Source of the DNA: JANQMY01 sp965228775
GTDB lineage: Bacteria > Pseudomonadota > Alphaproteobacteria > JANQMY01
Assembly: GCA_965228775.1 (NCBI GenBank)
Contig: OZ245840.1
Location: forward strand, 992,001 to 1,056,000
Length of the DNA stretch: 64,000 nt
Direction of reading: 5' to 3'
In this document: in pieces, positions 33,012 to 41,996 of the stretch
Layout of the letters: each line of letters begins with the position of its first letter
Numbering within the stretch: position 1 is the stretch's first letter
The notes under the pieces: generated by a model
Told to the model about the DNA's origin: nothing
The model's database searches: none
The model's input: only the letters and a program-made list of their open reading frames with translations
Translations under genes and position numbers: made by a program

Positions 33012-33623
33012 CTAGATTTGGTCAGCCAAGCCGAGCGCACTTTCCACCAGTGGCAATCGGTCGTTACCAAAAAACATATTCGTTTCGTCGACAAAAAAAG
33101 TGGGCGATCCAAATCCGCCGCGCGCAATCAAATCTTCCGTATTGGCACGCAGTTGTGCCTTCACGTCATCTTTCTTTATGGCATCGAAAAACCGGTTCGC
33201 ATCGAGGTCCGATTGCTTACAGATTTCCTCTTGGACGGATGGCTGCGAAATGTCTTTCAATTCCCCCCAATAGGCTTCAAAGACAGATTTGGCGTAAATT
33301 TCTATCTTGCCTTCGGAAAGTGCGAATATCGCCCCGCGCATAGCTTCCACAGCACGCACGGGAAAAACCGGTGGCTGGCCAATTTTGATGCCGCAATACC
33401 GGGCCCAGTCCTGAAGGTCTTTAAGATAGTATTCCTGCTGACGCGCGTCAGGGTTCGCACGCCGCTCGTAGACTTGCGGATTGACGGCGTTGAACACGCC
33501 GCCGACCAAGATGGGCCGCCATTCAAATTGCACGTTACTGTTGTGAGCCAATGGTCCAATCCGGCTAAACGCGAGATAGGTCCAAGGACTGGAACAGTCA
33601 AAAAAGAATTCTAGTCGCTTCAC
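33012..33623 (-). CDS. 2-hydroxychromene-2-carboxylate isomerase/DsbA-like oxidoreductase (kappa-class GST fold)
   Basis: 203 residues. The start RLEFFFDCSSPWTYLAFSRIG replaces the CxxC of DsbA with the SSPW-type active site of the isomerase NahD family; PILVGGVFNAVN, then DLQDWARYCGI, and the FGSPTFFVDETNMFFGNDRLPLVE end match that family. The founding enzyme acts in naphthalene breakdown with glutathione; most homologues have no assigned substrate. The gene stands between two rhomboid genes and has no aromatic-pathway neighbours here. Confidence 0.85.
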   Translation of the reverse strand: MKRLEFFFDCSSPWTYLAFSRIGPLAHNSNVQFEWRPILVGGVFNAVNPQVYERRANPDARQQEYYLKDLQDWARYCGIKIGQPPVFPVRAVEAMRGAIFALSEGKIEIYAKSVFEAYWGELKDISQPSVQEEICKQSDLDANRFFDAIKKDDVKAQLRANTEDLIARGGFGSPTFFVDETNMFFGNDRLPLVESALGLADQI

Positions 33624-33739
33624 GCGTAACGCCCACCGTGTGTCCTGATTTATCTGCCCCGCGATGCATCTATTTTTTGTAGCATTATGCGACCGCTGAA
33701 AGTGATGCTAAAAGCGCATCCCTTGGGGGGATAGTATAT

Positions 33740-34504
33740 ATGATACCGCTGTATGACGATAATCCGACGTTTCTAAGGCCCTATGTCACTGTGGGCCTCA
33801 TTGCGGCCTGCATTGCGGCCTATGCTTGGCAGACGACCGTCGGCTGGGGATCTCCGGAACTTACCGCTTACAGGCTCGGATTCACGCCGGCGGCTTATTT
33901 CGAGCCCTCTGCCGTCTCGCCGGATCATCTCATCCTTCCGCCTCTGTTGACGGTCTTCACGTCCCTGTTTCTTCACGGGGATTTGTTCCACCTTGGCGGA
34001 AATATGCTCTTTTTGTGGGTGTTCGGAAACAATGTCGAAGACGCAATGGGGCACTTGCGCTTCCTGGTCTTCTATCTCATTTGCGGATTTGCCGCCGCCG
34101 CGAGCCAAGGCATCGCTGACCCGGATTCGATTATTCCGATGATTGGCGCATCCGGGGCCGTCTCGGGCACGGTCGGCGCTTACCTGCTTTTACACCCACG
34201 CGCGAAAATTATTGCGGTCATTCCACTGGCATTTATCTTTATTCCTGTACGTCTCGGCGCTGTTTGGATCCTAACGTTCTGGATCGGGCTGCAGCTTCTG
34301 TTTGCGGTTCTGACGGACCCGGCAGCGCCAGGTGTTGCCTGGTGGGCCCATGTGAGCGGGTTTTTCACCGGCTGCTTGCTGATCCTCTTTATGCGCCGCG
34401 CGGGTGTGGAGCTTTGGGGAACTGTGGAAGCCGTTCCGGCCGGTCCATTATCTCGCACGGCCATGCGGCGCGGTCTTATCAAACCCAAATCCGACAAAAA
34501 ATAG
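33740..34504 (+). CDS. Rhomboid family intramembrane serine protease
   Basis: 254 residues. TSLFLHGDLFHLGGNMLFLWVFGNNVEDAMG is the L1/TM2 signature, GASGAVSG carries the serine, and AHVSGFFTG the histidine. The N-terminus MIPLYDDNPTFLRPYVT is typical of an alphaproteobacterial rhomboid group. GGGGGGA stands eight bases before the ATG. Divergent from the isomerase gene; not closely alike to the other rhomboid in the window, so not a recent duplication. Confidence 0.92.
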   Translation: MIPLYDDNPTFLRPYVTVGLIAACIAAYAWQTTVGWGSPELTAYRLGFTPAAYFEPSAVSPDHLILPPLLTVFTSLFLHGDLFHLGGNMLFLWVFGNNVEDAMGHLRFLVFYLICGFAAAASQGIADPDSIIPMIGASGAVSGTVGAYLLLHPRAKIIAVIPLAFIFIPVRLGAVWILTFWIGLQLLFAVLTDPAAPGVAWWAHVSGFFTGCLLILFMRRAGVELWGTVEAVPAGPLSRTAMRRGLIKPKSDKK

Positions 34505-34635
34505 GCGGCGCTACCCGCAAAGGTTGGCACATTTACTGCTCTGTTCCTCATCAGGATCACTGGGGGCTCTTTTTTGGATCGAACCTGTTTCGAATCGAGA
34601 CAAGCAGTCCCCACAAATGAGGGGGTTGTGCAGGA

Positions 34636-35271
34636 ATGGCACAGCCTAAAGGCAGCGTTTTGGAACCGAACGGACTTACAGACGGCCGTTTCATAATTGA
34701 ACACGCAGGCACGAAAGCCGTGTTTGACTATTGGAATGCCATACGCAACGGAAATCCGGCGGCCCCCAGAGACGCCATCGACCCCTGCTCACTCCGCTCT
34801 CATCTCCCGCAAATTTTCATACTCCAAAGGCATGACGACGAACACATTACGTTTCGTCTTGCGGGCACCGGCTTGTGCGCCATTTTCGGGCGGGAGTTTC
34901 GCGACCAGAACATTTTCTCCATGTTCACCGGCGAATGCACGGACATGGCAAGACGCCTTATTCAACAGATCATCGCCGGGCCACGCGTTGGACTGTTGTC
35001 GACAACCGGCTACACGATCGACAAGCGGGAAGCAGACTTCGAAATGCTGCTCCTGCCCCTCATGGACGATAAGGGGCATGTGTGCCGTATCCTTGGCAGC
35101 CTTTTCGTTACGCAAGGACAGTCTGTGCTAAGACAGAAAGTTTTTGTCAGACAACGGATTAATCAGGGCAAGATTATCAACCCGGACATTGATCGGGTCG
35201 CTCAAGAACCAACATTTCCGATCAAATCGAACCCAATGCCGCGGCTTTATTTGATCCGCAACAATTCCTAG
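34636..35271 (+). CDS. PAS_5-type single-PAS protein
   Basis: 211 residues. The segment VFDYWNAIRNGNPAAPRDAIDPCSLRSHLPQIFIL followed by ITFRLAGTGLCAIFGREFRDQNIF is the conserved core of the alphaproteobacterial PAS_5 family, whose members are small cytoplasmic sensors or adaptors without an output domain. The C-terminal 40 residues are variable. The downstream gene is convergent with 3 bases between stops. A short GAGG-containing leader precedes the ATG. Confidence 0.85.
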   Translation: MAQPKGSVLEPNGLTDGRFIIEHAGTKAVFDYWNAIRNGNPAAPRDAIDPCSLRSHLPQIFILQRHDDEHITFRLAGTGLCAIFGREFRDQNIFSMFTGECTDMARRLIQQIIAGPRVGLLSTTGYTIDKREADFEMLLLPLMDDKGHVCRILGSLFVTQGQSVLRQKVFVRQRINQGKIINPDIDRVAQEPTFPIKSNPMPRLYLIRNNS

Positions 35272-35274
35272 ACT

Positions 35275-35598
35275 TCAGCGCGGCGGCGGGGAACGGGTTT
35301 CGACCCGGTTGGACGGCTCAATCGCGTCCTGGCGCTCGTAACGGTCGCGGAATTCTTGTTCTTTACGCTGTTCGATATTGTACTGCGTTTCAATCGCTTC
35401 AAGATTCATGATCGAACGCTCGTATTCCTGGACGTCGCGTTGATCCTTCGTTGCACAGCGCTCATCATCGTACCGCTCGGCGCACCACTGCTCGAACGTC
35501 AGCGTGTCGCTAAGATAACCGCTTTCCGCATTCGCCACCGATACGCCTGCCACGAGGGGCAAACCCGTCAGCATGACCGCAGCAACCAGATGTTTCAT
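35275..35598 (-). CDS. Small exported protein of unknown function
   Basis: 107 residues. A clear signal peptide (KHLVAAVMLTGLPLVAGVSVANA) is cut near residue 23-24. The mature part has two cysteines (EQWCAERYDDERCA), likely a disulfide, and a charged helical segment (YNIEQRKEQEFRDRYERQDA) that could be coiled coil. No family recognised. The long frame starts 15 codons earlier but GAGG stands properly before the ATG at 35598. Confidence 0.75.
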   Translation of the reverse strand: MKHLVAAVMLTGLPLVAGVSVANAESGYLSDTLTFEQWCAERYDDERCATKDQRDVQEYERSIMNLEAIETQYNIEQRKEQEFRDRYERQDAIEPSNRVETRSPPPR

Positions 35599-35774
35599 AA
35601 TGACGTCCTCGAAAAAGAACTTCCTGAACCGTAAAGAGCCCAACGACTCTACGCTTTACCCGGTTAAGGTAGTGACAATTTGTGAAAGTTCCAACCGTGG
35701 CGGGTCCTTTTAGTGTGTTCTTAGGACCTCACCCGGTCACAAATCCGATATCAAACGGCTCCCGCGCCTGTGGA

Positions 35775-37424
35775 TTACTCAGCCGCAGCAATCTGGACGT
35801 TATCTTCTGCAATTGGCACCACTTCCGGCGGCAATGACGGCTTGCCCAGAATGTTATCGGAAATCTTTTCTGCGATCATAATCGTCGGCGCATTGGTATT
35901 GCCCCCCACGAGGGTCGGCATAACGGAAGCGTCAACGACGCGTAATCCGTCCACGCCATGCACTTTGCATTCAGCATCGACGACAGCCTCTGCGTCCGTT
36001 CCCATCTTCGCCGTCCCTACGGGGTGGTAAATTGTTTCGGCCGTGCGGCGAATGAACTCGTCGATTTTGTCGTCCGATTGAACATGGGCGCCCGGCATAA
36101 GTTCAGGGCCGCGATAAGCGTCGAAGGCGTTTTGGGCAAAGATCTCCCGGGTGATCCGAATCCCCTGACGCATCGCGATCCGGTCGTTCTCAGCTTCTAG
36201 ATAGTTTGGTTGAATCAATGGTGGGTCGGAGGGATTCGTCGATTTAAGGGCGATAAAACCTTTGCTTTCCGGACGAAGCTGGCACACATGGGCCATGAAA
36301 CCGTGACGATCCGGCTGCTTGCGCGCATGATCGAACATATTGACCGGCAAGAAGTGAAGTTGCAGATCCGGCATTTCGAGTTCCGGCCGCGACTTGAGAA
36401 ACGCGCCTGACTCAAGTGCGTTCTGCGCGCCCAGACCTTTGCCGAAGAAGGTGTATTGCATGCCTGTCATGAGCGCCCGAAGCGGGTTGGTCTGGCTGTA
36501 GAATGTTATGGGCTGAGTACATTCGTACTGCACTGTGCAATCGAGATGGTCTTGCAGGTTCTTGCCGACGCCGGGCAAGTCCGCCACAACATCGATGTCG
36601 AACCGTTTCAGGTAGTCCGCTTCACCAACACCTGACAATAGAAGCGTTTGTGGCGAATTAACCGCCCCACCGCAGAGAATGACTTCACGTTCCGCATAAA
36701 CCTTGTGCGTTTCACCCTTCTGTACATACTCAATGCCCTTCGCCTGGGTGCCCTCAAAGAGGATGCGGGATGTCAGAGCCTCTACCTCAACCGAAAGATT
36801 GTCGCGGTCCATTGCGGGGTGGAGATAGCCAACCGCCGTGCTTTGGCGCTTGCCATCACGAATGGTGAGGTGGTAGGGCCCCATTCCTTCTTGCTGATGA
36901 CCGTTGAAATCATTCGTCAACGGATGACCTGCCTGACGCCCGGCTTCAACAAATGTCCTGAAGAGAGGATTGGTCGACTTGCCGCCTGATACTTTCAGCG
37001 GGCCACCTTCCCCATGATAATCATCGCGGCCCTCTTCAAAGTCCTCGGCACGCTTGAAGTAAGGAAGAACATCCGCATAACCCCACCCTTCCAGCCCAAG
37101 CTGGCGCCAATGGTCATAATCCCGGGCATGACCGCGAATGTAGATCATGCCGTTGATCGAGGATGAGCCCCCCAGCACTTTGCCGCGCGGCCAGAAAAGA
37201 CGGCGATAGTTTAGATGTTCCTGCCCCTCGGTTTCGAAGCACCAATTTAGCTTCTTGTGAGAAAGCAACCGCCCAACACCGGCGGGCATTTTGACAAGAA
37301 TGCTGTTGTCCTTCCCGCCTGCTTCAAGAAGCAGAATTCGCAGGGACGGATCAGCCGACAACCGATTTGCCAAAACACACCCGGCGCTGCCTGCGCCCAC
37401 AATTATGTAGTCATATGTTTGCAC
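35775..37424 (-). CDS. GMC family FAD oxidoreductase (choline/alcohol dehydrogenase-like)
   Basis: 549 residues. FAD-binding GAGSAGCVLANRLSADPS at the N-terminus, the second GMC signature region with GGSSSINGMIYIRG, and the catalytic His in IYHPVGTAKMG near residue 490 followed by GGNTNAPTIMIAEK. Closest in layout to BetA/AlkJ-type alcohol dehydrogenases, which oxidise aliphatic alcohols and pass electrons to quinone. Single-gene unit; substrate undetermined. Confidence 0.93.
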   Translation of the reverse strand: MQTYDYIIVGAGSAGCVLANRLSADPSLRILLLEAGGKDNSILVKMPAGVGRLLSHKKLNWCFETEGQEHLNYRRLFWPRGKVLGGSSSINGMIYIRGHARDYDHWRQLGLEGWGYADVLPYFKRAEDFEEGRDDYHGEGGPLKVSGGKSTNPLFRTFVEAGRQAGHPLTNDFNGHQQEGMGPYHLTIRDGKRQSTAVGYLHPAMDRDNLSVEVEALTSRILFEGTQAKGIEYVQKGETHKVYAEREVILCGGAVNSPQTLLLSGVGEADYLKRFDIDVVADLPGVGKNLQDHLDCTVQYECTQPITFYSQTNPLRALMTGMQYTFFGKGLGAQNALESGAFLKSRPELEMPDLQLHFLPVNMFDHARKQPDRHGFMAHVCQLRPESKGFIALKSTNPSDPPLIQPNYLEAENDRIAMRQGIRITREIFAQNAFDAYRGPELMPGAHVQSDDKIDEFIRRTAETIYHPVGTAKMGTDAEAVVDAECKVHGVDGLRVVDASVMPTLVGGNTNAPTIMIAEKISDNILGKPSLPPEVVPIAEDNVQIAAAE

Positions 37425-37552
37425 TGTGAGGCCTCTACTTTTTTTAACGGCTGAGCCGCTTCTTGAAGTTTGATATTGGTTTTACCGGTATCCGCAAGCC
37501 GAGGCTAGAGCGCGATCAGGCGCCAAATGGGCACACATAAGGAAAACGCACT

Positions 37553-38071
37553 TTGAACATTCGCCGCTCTCAGGACAAAGACATCGAACTGCTGCCGGAC
37601 TTAGAACGTAGAGCTGGCGCGATCTTCCGAGAGGTAGGCATGTCGGATATCGCGGACGGCGACCCTACGTCGGCAGAAGAGTATCGGGAAATTCATCTCA
37701 ACGGTTTGTTGTGGGTTTCGGCGGATGCGCAAGACCAGCCTGCCGGGTTCCTTGCCGCAAAAATTCTCGACGGCTGCGCCTATATTCACGAAATCTCCGT
37801 GGATCCGAGCCACCAAGGAAAAAAAATTGGCCGGACCTTAATTGGGCAATTTTGCACATGGGCTGCTGAAAGCGGCTACCCGCTTGTCACCCTATCTACC
37901 TTCGCGGCTGTCCCCTGGAATGGCCCGTACTACGCCAAATTAGGCTTTGAAGAAGTGGACGGTCATACGCTCGGTACAGAACATTTGGCTGTACGAAAAG
38001 CTGAGATTTCCGGCGGATTAGACCCCAAACAGCGTATTTTCATGCAAAAGCAGACAACACACAGCAGCTGA
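37553..38071 (+). CDS. GNAT family N-acetyltransferase
   Basis: 172 residues. The acetyl-CoA motif HQGKKIGRTLIGQF lies at about residue 89-102 and WNGPYYAKLGFEEV is the GNAT C-terminal motif. The start is TTG, supported by AAGGA nine bases upstream. The N-terminus RRSQDKDIELLPDLERRAGAIFREVGM resembles GNATs often annotated as acting on amines; substrate unknown. Confidence 0.85.
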   Translation: MNIRRSQDKDIELLPDLERRAGAIFREVGMSDIADGDPTSAEEYREIHLNGLLWVSADAQDQPAGFLAAKILDGCAYIHEISVDPSHQGKKIGRTLIGQFCTWAAESGYPLVTLSTFAAVPWNGPYYAKLGFEEVDGHTLGTEHLAVRKAEISGGLDPKQRIFMQKQTTHSS

Positions 38072-38084
38072 AGCATGCCAAGCC

Positions 38085-38225
38085 TTTAAAGTTTTAGGAT
38101 AAACATCCTCAAATACATATCAAATAAAAGTCAAATAAAAACTGCTTTCTAATACAGTATTCATAAATAATAACGATCTATTTTTATTAGGTCTGAATTA
38201 TTTTCTGAAAAACTCCTTGTCAGTG
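38085..38225. other. AT-rich leader upstream of the BTLCP gene
   Basis: Markedly lower GC than the surroundings, with TCAAATAAAA repeated twice (about 38119-38140) and TATTCATAAATAATAACG. It is the likely promoter region of the BTLCP lipoprotein gene; no precise promoter is called. Confidence 0.45.
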
Positions 38226-38251
38226 CAGGCGAATGACTTGGGGTTTTTCTG

Positions 38252-38896
38252 ATGAATACGACGATTACAGAGCAGCGTTGTTTTTCTTTTCAGCGGCATG
38301 CGAAAGCCGCCCTCGCAATCACCTTTGGTACTTTTCTGATGGCGTGCAGCTATCAACCTCCCGGCGGCACGTCCATGAGTCTGGGCGAGCAAGCCAAGGC
38401 ACCGCGGGGCTACGTAGATTTTTGTGAGCGTCACGGCAACGACTGCCGCGACCAAGCTTCTAGCCGGTCTATTGTCCGTCTTACGGAAAACCGGTGGATC
38501 GAGCTTAACGCGATCAATACGTCAACCAATGTACGTATTCGTCCGGTGACGGACCGGGCACAACACAACCAGATCGAAGTATGGCAATACCCTGAAGGGG
38601 CGGGTGACTGTGAAGACTATGCGCTCGAAAAGCGCCGCCGTTTGATTGACGCCGGATGGCCGGAAAAATCATTGCGGATGGCAACGGCCCGCAATCAAAA
38701 AGGCAATCTTCACGCTGTCCTGATTGTTGTGACGGAACAAGGTGACTATGTCCTGGACAATGTGACAAACCGGATCCATGCCTGGGACAAAACCGCCTAT
38801 CGTTGGGTGGCCCGCCAGTCGGCCGAAAATCCAATGGTGTGGAACAAAATTGCCGCGGAGCCGAAAGCAACCACAGTGGCTTTGAATGTGAATTAG
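38252..38896 (+). CDS. BTLCP (LapG-type) cysteine protease with lipoprotein signal
   Basis: 214 residues. The transglutaminase-like triad is C120 (GAGDCEDYAL), H154 (HAVLIV) and D169 (YVLDN), as in LapG, which cleaves surface adhesins in the periplasm under c-di-GMP control. The N-terminus has a hydrophobic segment ending LMAC with C32, a lipobox, so the enzyme is probably membrane-tethered, unlike classical LapG with an ordinary signal peptide. No LapD homologue or RTX adhesin is in the window. An intrinsic terminator follows. Confidence 0.85.
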   Translation: MNTTITEQRCFSFQRHAKAALAITFGTFLMACSYQPPGGTSMSLGEQAKAPRGYVDFCERHGNDCRDQASSRSIVRLTENRWIELNAINTSTNVRIRPVTDRAQHNQIEVWQYPEGAGDCEDYALEKRRRLIDAGWPEKSLRMATARNQKGNLHAVLIVVTEQGDYVLDNVTNRIHAWDKTAYRWVARQSAENPMVWNKIAAEPKATTVALNVN

Positions 38897-38927
38897 ACGA
38901 AACCATTCTTTCGTCGACATGATTAAG

Positions 38928-38952
38928 CCAGGTCCTTGCGGCCTGGTTTTTT
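38928..38952 (+). terminator. Terminator of the BTLCP gene
   Basis: CCAGG-T-CC (38928-38935) pairs with GG-CCTGG (38940-38946); TTTTTT follows immediately. Confidence 0.8.
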
Positions 38953-40190
38953 CATGGAAGTGTTGACGTCGCCGGCATAGCGCCAACAGTTCCGACCGCA
39001 TCATCTACATCAATGAAAGTCTCATCCGCATAGGCAAGCGACCATTCATGCAACGTGGCCTGAGCTTCGGTGTGCCAATTCACGTCTAGTCTCTCAAATG
39101 GAAGAGATACCACTCCTTTGAGTTTTGGCGCGGCAGAGACCATCGCCACGTCCGACATTGGCTTCAGAACAGGCACAGCAAATTTCGTTGGACGAACCTG
39201 CAAGCCGGTCTGCACAGGTTTCAGCCTAACAATATGACCAGGCAGCAGCTTAGCTGCGACAGCAATGCGGGGCGCTTCAATTGCCCTTTCGGGCAGCAGC
39301 AGGGCAGCATCACGCCATGCACTTGCGACGGGCGAGAAACGTATGCCTGTTTGTTCACAAGAATGTCCTACCGCATTTGCACGGCCTCGCACTGTACAGT
39401 CAACAGCTTTGGACAACGACAGCGCTTGCTGTTTCGCCCGTGCAGCAAGATCGGCCAATTCGTCTTCATTCTTTGAAAAGGCAGCGCGTTTCAGAAGTGT
39501 TTCGCAGGAAAGACTTTGGGACCATCCAAGCTCACGCTGCAAATCTTGGTGGCTACGCGATCTGCAGACACGGACAAAAATGTCGGCATGCAAATAACCA
39601 AACAGCTGAACAAGCGATCTGTGTCCAGGCGCCAGCTCCGAGAAAGACTGCGCGGCAACCCGATCGTCCCATTCCTGATATTGAGAGAGGAAAAGGTCAA
39701 ATGCGTCGGCCGCATGCCTGTCAGGTGCGCCGTTGGATTGTGTAGACGCTTTTTTCTTCAAAAGGATGCTCCGGTGAACGGCCCGAGAATCCAACGAGGT
39801 GAAAGAAAGGAAGACGCTTGCGCCAACTTTTTCCGCAACGAAATTCACAGATCGGTTGAGATGAAAGATCTTACCCTGAACTACCTTGTCGCTCCCCTTT
39901 CCGCGAAGCGCAAAAATTTTGCCTTTTTCATCCGTAAGCTGACCAACAATCCCGTTACCAACTTTTTCGAATGTCAACGTTGCGCGCCCTTGTCCCCCAA
40001 GCAGGCCGGACTCGTAAGCCCCTGTCATTGACTGCGGAGTGGCTTGCGCGGCTGAAAGCATGCCAGGCAAAATGCAAATAGCGGCAAACAACAGAAAGAA
40101 GCGCTGAAGACGAACGGCCACACTACGGCTCCAATTAAACCGCCAAGTTTGTCTGCCAAATTGTAGTGCGCGCCGCCCCACAGTGCTCAC
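38952..40190 (-). CDS. Exported protein of unknown function (412 aa)
   Basis: No family recognised. An N-terminal basic stretch followed by a hydrophobic segment (RFFLLFAAICILPGMLSAAQA, ending near residue 50) indicates a signal peptide. Next, GAYESGLLGGQGRATLTFE and GNGIVGQLTDEKGKIFALRGKG suggest a small beta-rich domain; then a helical region with scattered cysteines (VCRSR, SLSCETLL, AVDCTVRG, HSCEQTG), and a Pro/Val-rich C-terminus. The start is GTG; a second in-frame GTG three codons on has a better ribosome site. It follows the gamma carbonic anhydrase gene by 19 bases and faces the BTLCP gene tail to tail. Confidence 0.65.
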   Translation of the reverse strand: MSTVGRRALQFGRQTWRFNWSRSVAVRLQRFFLLFAAICILPGMLSAAQATPQSMTGAYESGLLGGQGRATLTFEKVGNGIVGQLTDEKGKIFALRGKGSDKVVQGKIFHLNRSVNFVAEKVGASVFLSFTSLDSRAVHRSILLKKKASTQSNGAPDRHAADAFDLFLSQYQEWDDRVAAQSFSELAPGHRSLVQLFGYLHADIFVRVCRSRSHQDLQRELGWSQSLSCETLLKRAAFSKNEDELADLAARAKQQALSLSKAVDCTVRGRANAVGHSCEQTGIRFSPVASAWRDAALLLPERAIEAPRIAVAAKLLPGHIVRLKPVQTGLQVRPTKFAVPVLKPMSDVAMVSAAPKLKGVVSLPFERLDVNWHTEAQATLHEWSLAYADETFIDVDDAVGTVGAMPATSTLP

Positions 40191-40209
40191 CTTTTGTCTT
40201 CGCTTCGTT

Positions 40210-40740
40210 CTAACCCTGAGGTGCCAACCCGTTCTTAAATCTCTGCCAGTTCTTTACGTAGACTTCCGCCGAAGCTTGCAGCATGGCAATGCCTGCATCG
40301 TCAATCTCCCGCGCAACGCGCCCCGGTGCCCCAAGGACAAGTGAATTGTCGGGAATTTCTTTTCCTTCCGGCACCAAAGCATGCGCGCCGATCAGACAGT
40401 TTTTGCCGATCACAGCACGGTTCAACACCGTTGCGCCAATACCTACGAGAGAATTGTCGCCAATAGTGCACCCGTGCAGCATCGCCTGATGCCCCACAGT
40501 TACGCCTTTACCGATCACCAGCGGTGCGCCCGGATCCGTATGAAGTACCGAATTGTCCTGAATGTTTGAATTCTCGCCGACAGTGATGAGCTCATTGTCT
40601 CCCCGCAAAACAGCGCCAAACCAAACGCTCGCATTGCGCTCAAGCCGCACGCGCCCCATGACCGATGCGGTCGGTGCGATCCAATACTCTTCCCCTTCTG
40701 GAAGTTGAACTTCTTCTCCATCGAGAGAAAAAATCGGCAT
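40210..40740 (-). CDS. Gamma carbonic anhydrase-like hexapeptide protein (YrdA/PaaY type)
   Basis: 176 residues. A left-handed beta helix of hexapeptide repeats spans about 20-150. Three metal-ligand histidines are present as in gamma carbonic anhydrases: in NSVLHTDPG and in VGHQAMLHGC. Alternatives are CoA thioesterase-like PaaY roles. The protein would form a trimer with zinc or iron at subunit interfaces. Cotranscribed with the unknown exported protein downstream. Confidence 0.9.
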   Translation of the reverse strand: MPIFSLDGEEVQLPEGEEYWIAPTASVMGRVRLERNASVWFGAVLRGDNELITVGENSNIQDNSVLHTDPGAPLVIGKGVTVGHQAMLHGCTIGDNSLVGIGATVLNRAVIGKNCLIGAHALVPEGKEIPDNSLVLGAPGRVAREIDDAGIAMLQASAEVYVKNWQRFKNGLAPQG

Positions 40741-41182
40741 GCGTCTTCCCCTGTCTCGCTCGGTGAGTGAGTCTATAAAACTATTGCATGCTTGTGGGCG
40801 ATTTGCGAGCAGGCGTCAATAAAGAGTAAACATATGGTTAACAGCGGCGCTCAGCAGGCCGGCAACGGGCTTCATCTCACCGGGCGTGTCCTTTCCGCAT
40901 CAGCATCAAAAATCCGACATGAAACTGGTGCACGCTCGCCCTTGTGAGTCGGAGATAAGCTCCGCTCATTTTAGAGACGCGTCTCGTTGAATACGGTAGA
41001 TTAGTCCTTGATGGATCGATTCGGACTGAATTATTCAGCCTACTGCCGACGCAGCCCTCGACATTCACGGGTGGCACACGATCATCTCGCTTCGCTTTGG
41101 TATTGTCTTGCCGGCGAAAATTCTACCCGCAAGCAACACGCGCCGACTTCTCCCTCTTCTCATGTATTGTTAGGAGTTATGA
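40741..41182. other. Gene-free stretch before phoH-like gene
   Basis: No frame with a convincing ribosome site; a 37-codon plus-strand frame from 40834 has only a weak AAAGAG upstream and is not called. No clear hairpin or promoter is assigned. Confidence 0.45.
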
Positions 41183-41950
41183 ATGGGCAAACGCTCAGGC
41201 CGCCAATCCTCTCGTTCAAAATGCAATCGCAACAATGGCGGGCACACTGAAAGTGCCGACCTGCAATCACTACTTTCTCCGCCCACGGATGAGTGGCATC
41301 CATTAAAAGAAGAGTCTCGCGACCGTAGTTATGTCAAAAACATAAGACCTTACGGCGTAAATCAGAAGAAGCTGCTGGAAGCAATCACACGACATCCCTT
41401 GGTCTTAGCTGTAGGTCCCGCAGGCACCGGCAAGACCTATCTTGCCGTGGCCAAAGCTGTAGAAGCTTTGGAAAATGGTGACGTCGGGCGGATTGTCCTG
41501 TCCCGCCCTGCCATCGAGGCAGGTGAAAGCCTGGGCTATCTCCCCGGCGATCTTCAGGACAAATTGGCGCCTTATCTTCGCCCTCTCTACGACGCTCTTA
41601 CGGACCGGCTCGGCGCCAAGCGCCTGAAAGCGGCCCTGTCCGACGGCAGCATCGAAATCGCACCGGTTGCCTATATGAGAGGCCGGACGCTGAATAACGC
41701 CTTCGTCGTGATTGACGAGGCACAGAACTGCACCTATGGGCAGCTGAAAATGCTGCTAACGCGGCTAGGTTGGCATTCGACGATGGTGGTGACGGGCGAT
41801 CCGGATCAAACCGACCTGCTTGATGGGCTGTCGGGCCTCCCAGACATCGCAGAAAAGCTCGAAGCCCTCGACGATGTGGGTCTCGTAAGGCTGTCGAAAG
41901 CGGACGTTGTTCGTCACCCGCTGGTCGGCAATATGCTCAAAGTGCTTTGA
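41183..41950 (+). CDS. PhoH family P-loop ATPase
   Basis: 255 residues. Walker A GPAGTGKT (about 79-86), Walker B FVVIDEAQN and the sensor region VVTGDPDQTDL place it in the PhoH family of putative ATP-dependent RNA helicase/nuclease-linked proteins. It lacks the N-terminal KH-like extension of long PhoH; the first 50 residues are basic and low complexity (GKRSGRQSSRSKCNRNNGG), perhaps nucleic-acid binding. TAGGAG precedes the ATG. ybeY, the usual neighbour of long phoH, is not adjacent. Confidence 0.92.
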   Translation: MGKRSGRQSSRSKCNRNNGGHTESADLQSLLSPPTDEWHPLKEESRDRSYVKNIRPYGVNQKKLLEAITRHPLVLAVGPAGTGKTYLAVAKAVEALENGDVGRIVLSRPAIEAGESLGYLPGDLQDKLAPYLRPLYDALTDRLGAKRLKAALSDGSIEIAPVAYMRGRTLNNAFVVIDEAQNCTYGQLKMLLTRLGWHSTMVVTGDPDQTDLLDGLSGLPDIAEKLEALDDVGLVRLSKADVVRHPLVGNMLKVL

Positions 41951-41996
41951 GATATCAAAGAAGGAAACCCTAAGGGCGAAACCGTATGTTTCGCTC

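Noticed and set aside
40834..40947. 37-codon frame before the phoH-like gene
   Set aside because: Only a weak AAAGAG upstream, no promoter or terminator, and a composition without distinguishing features.
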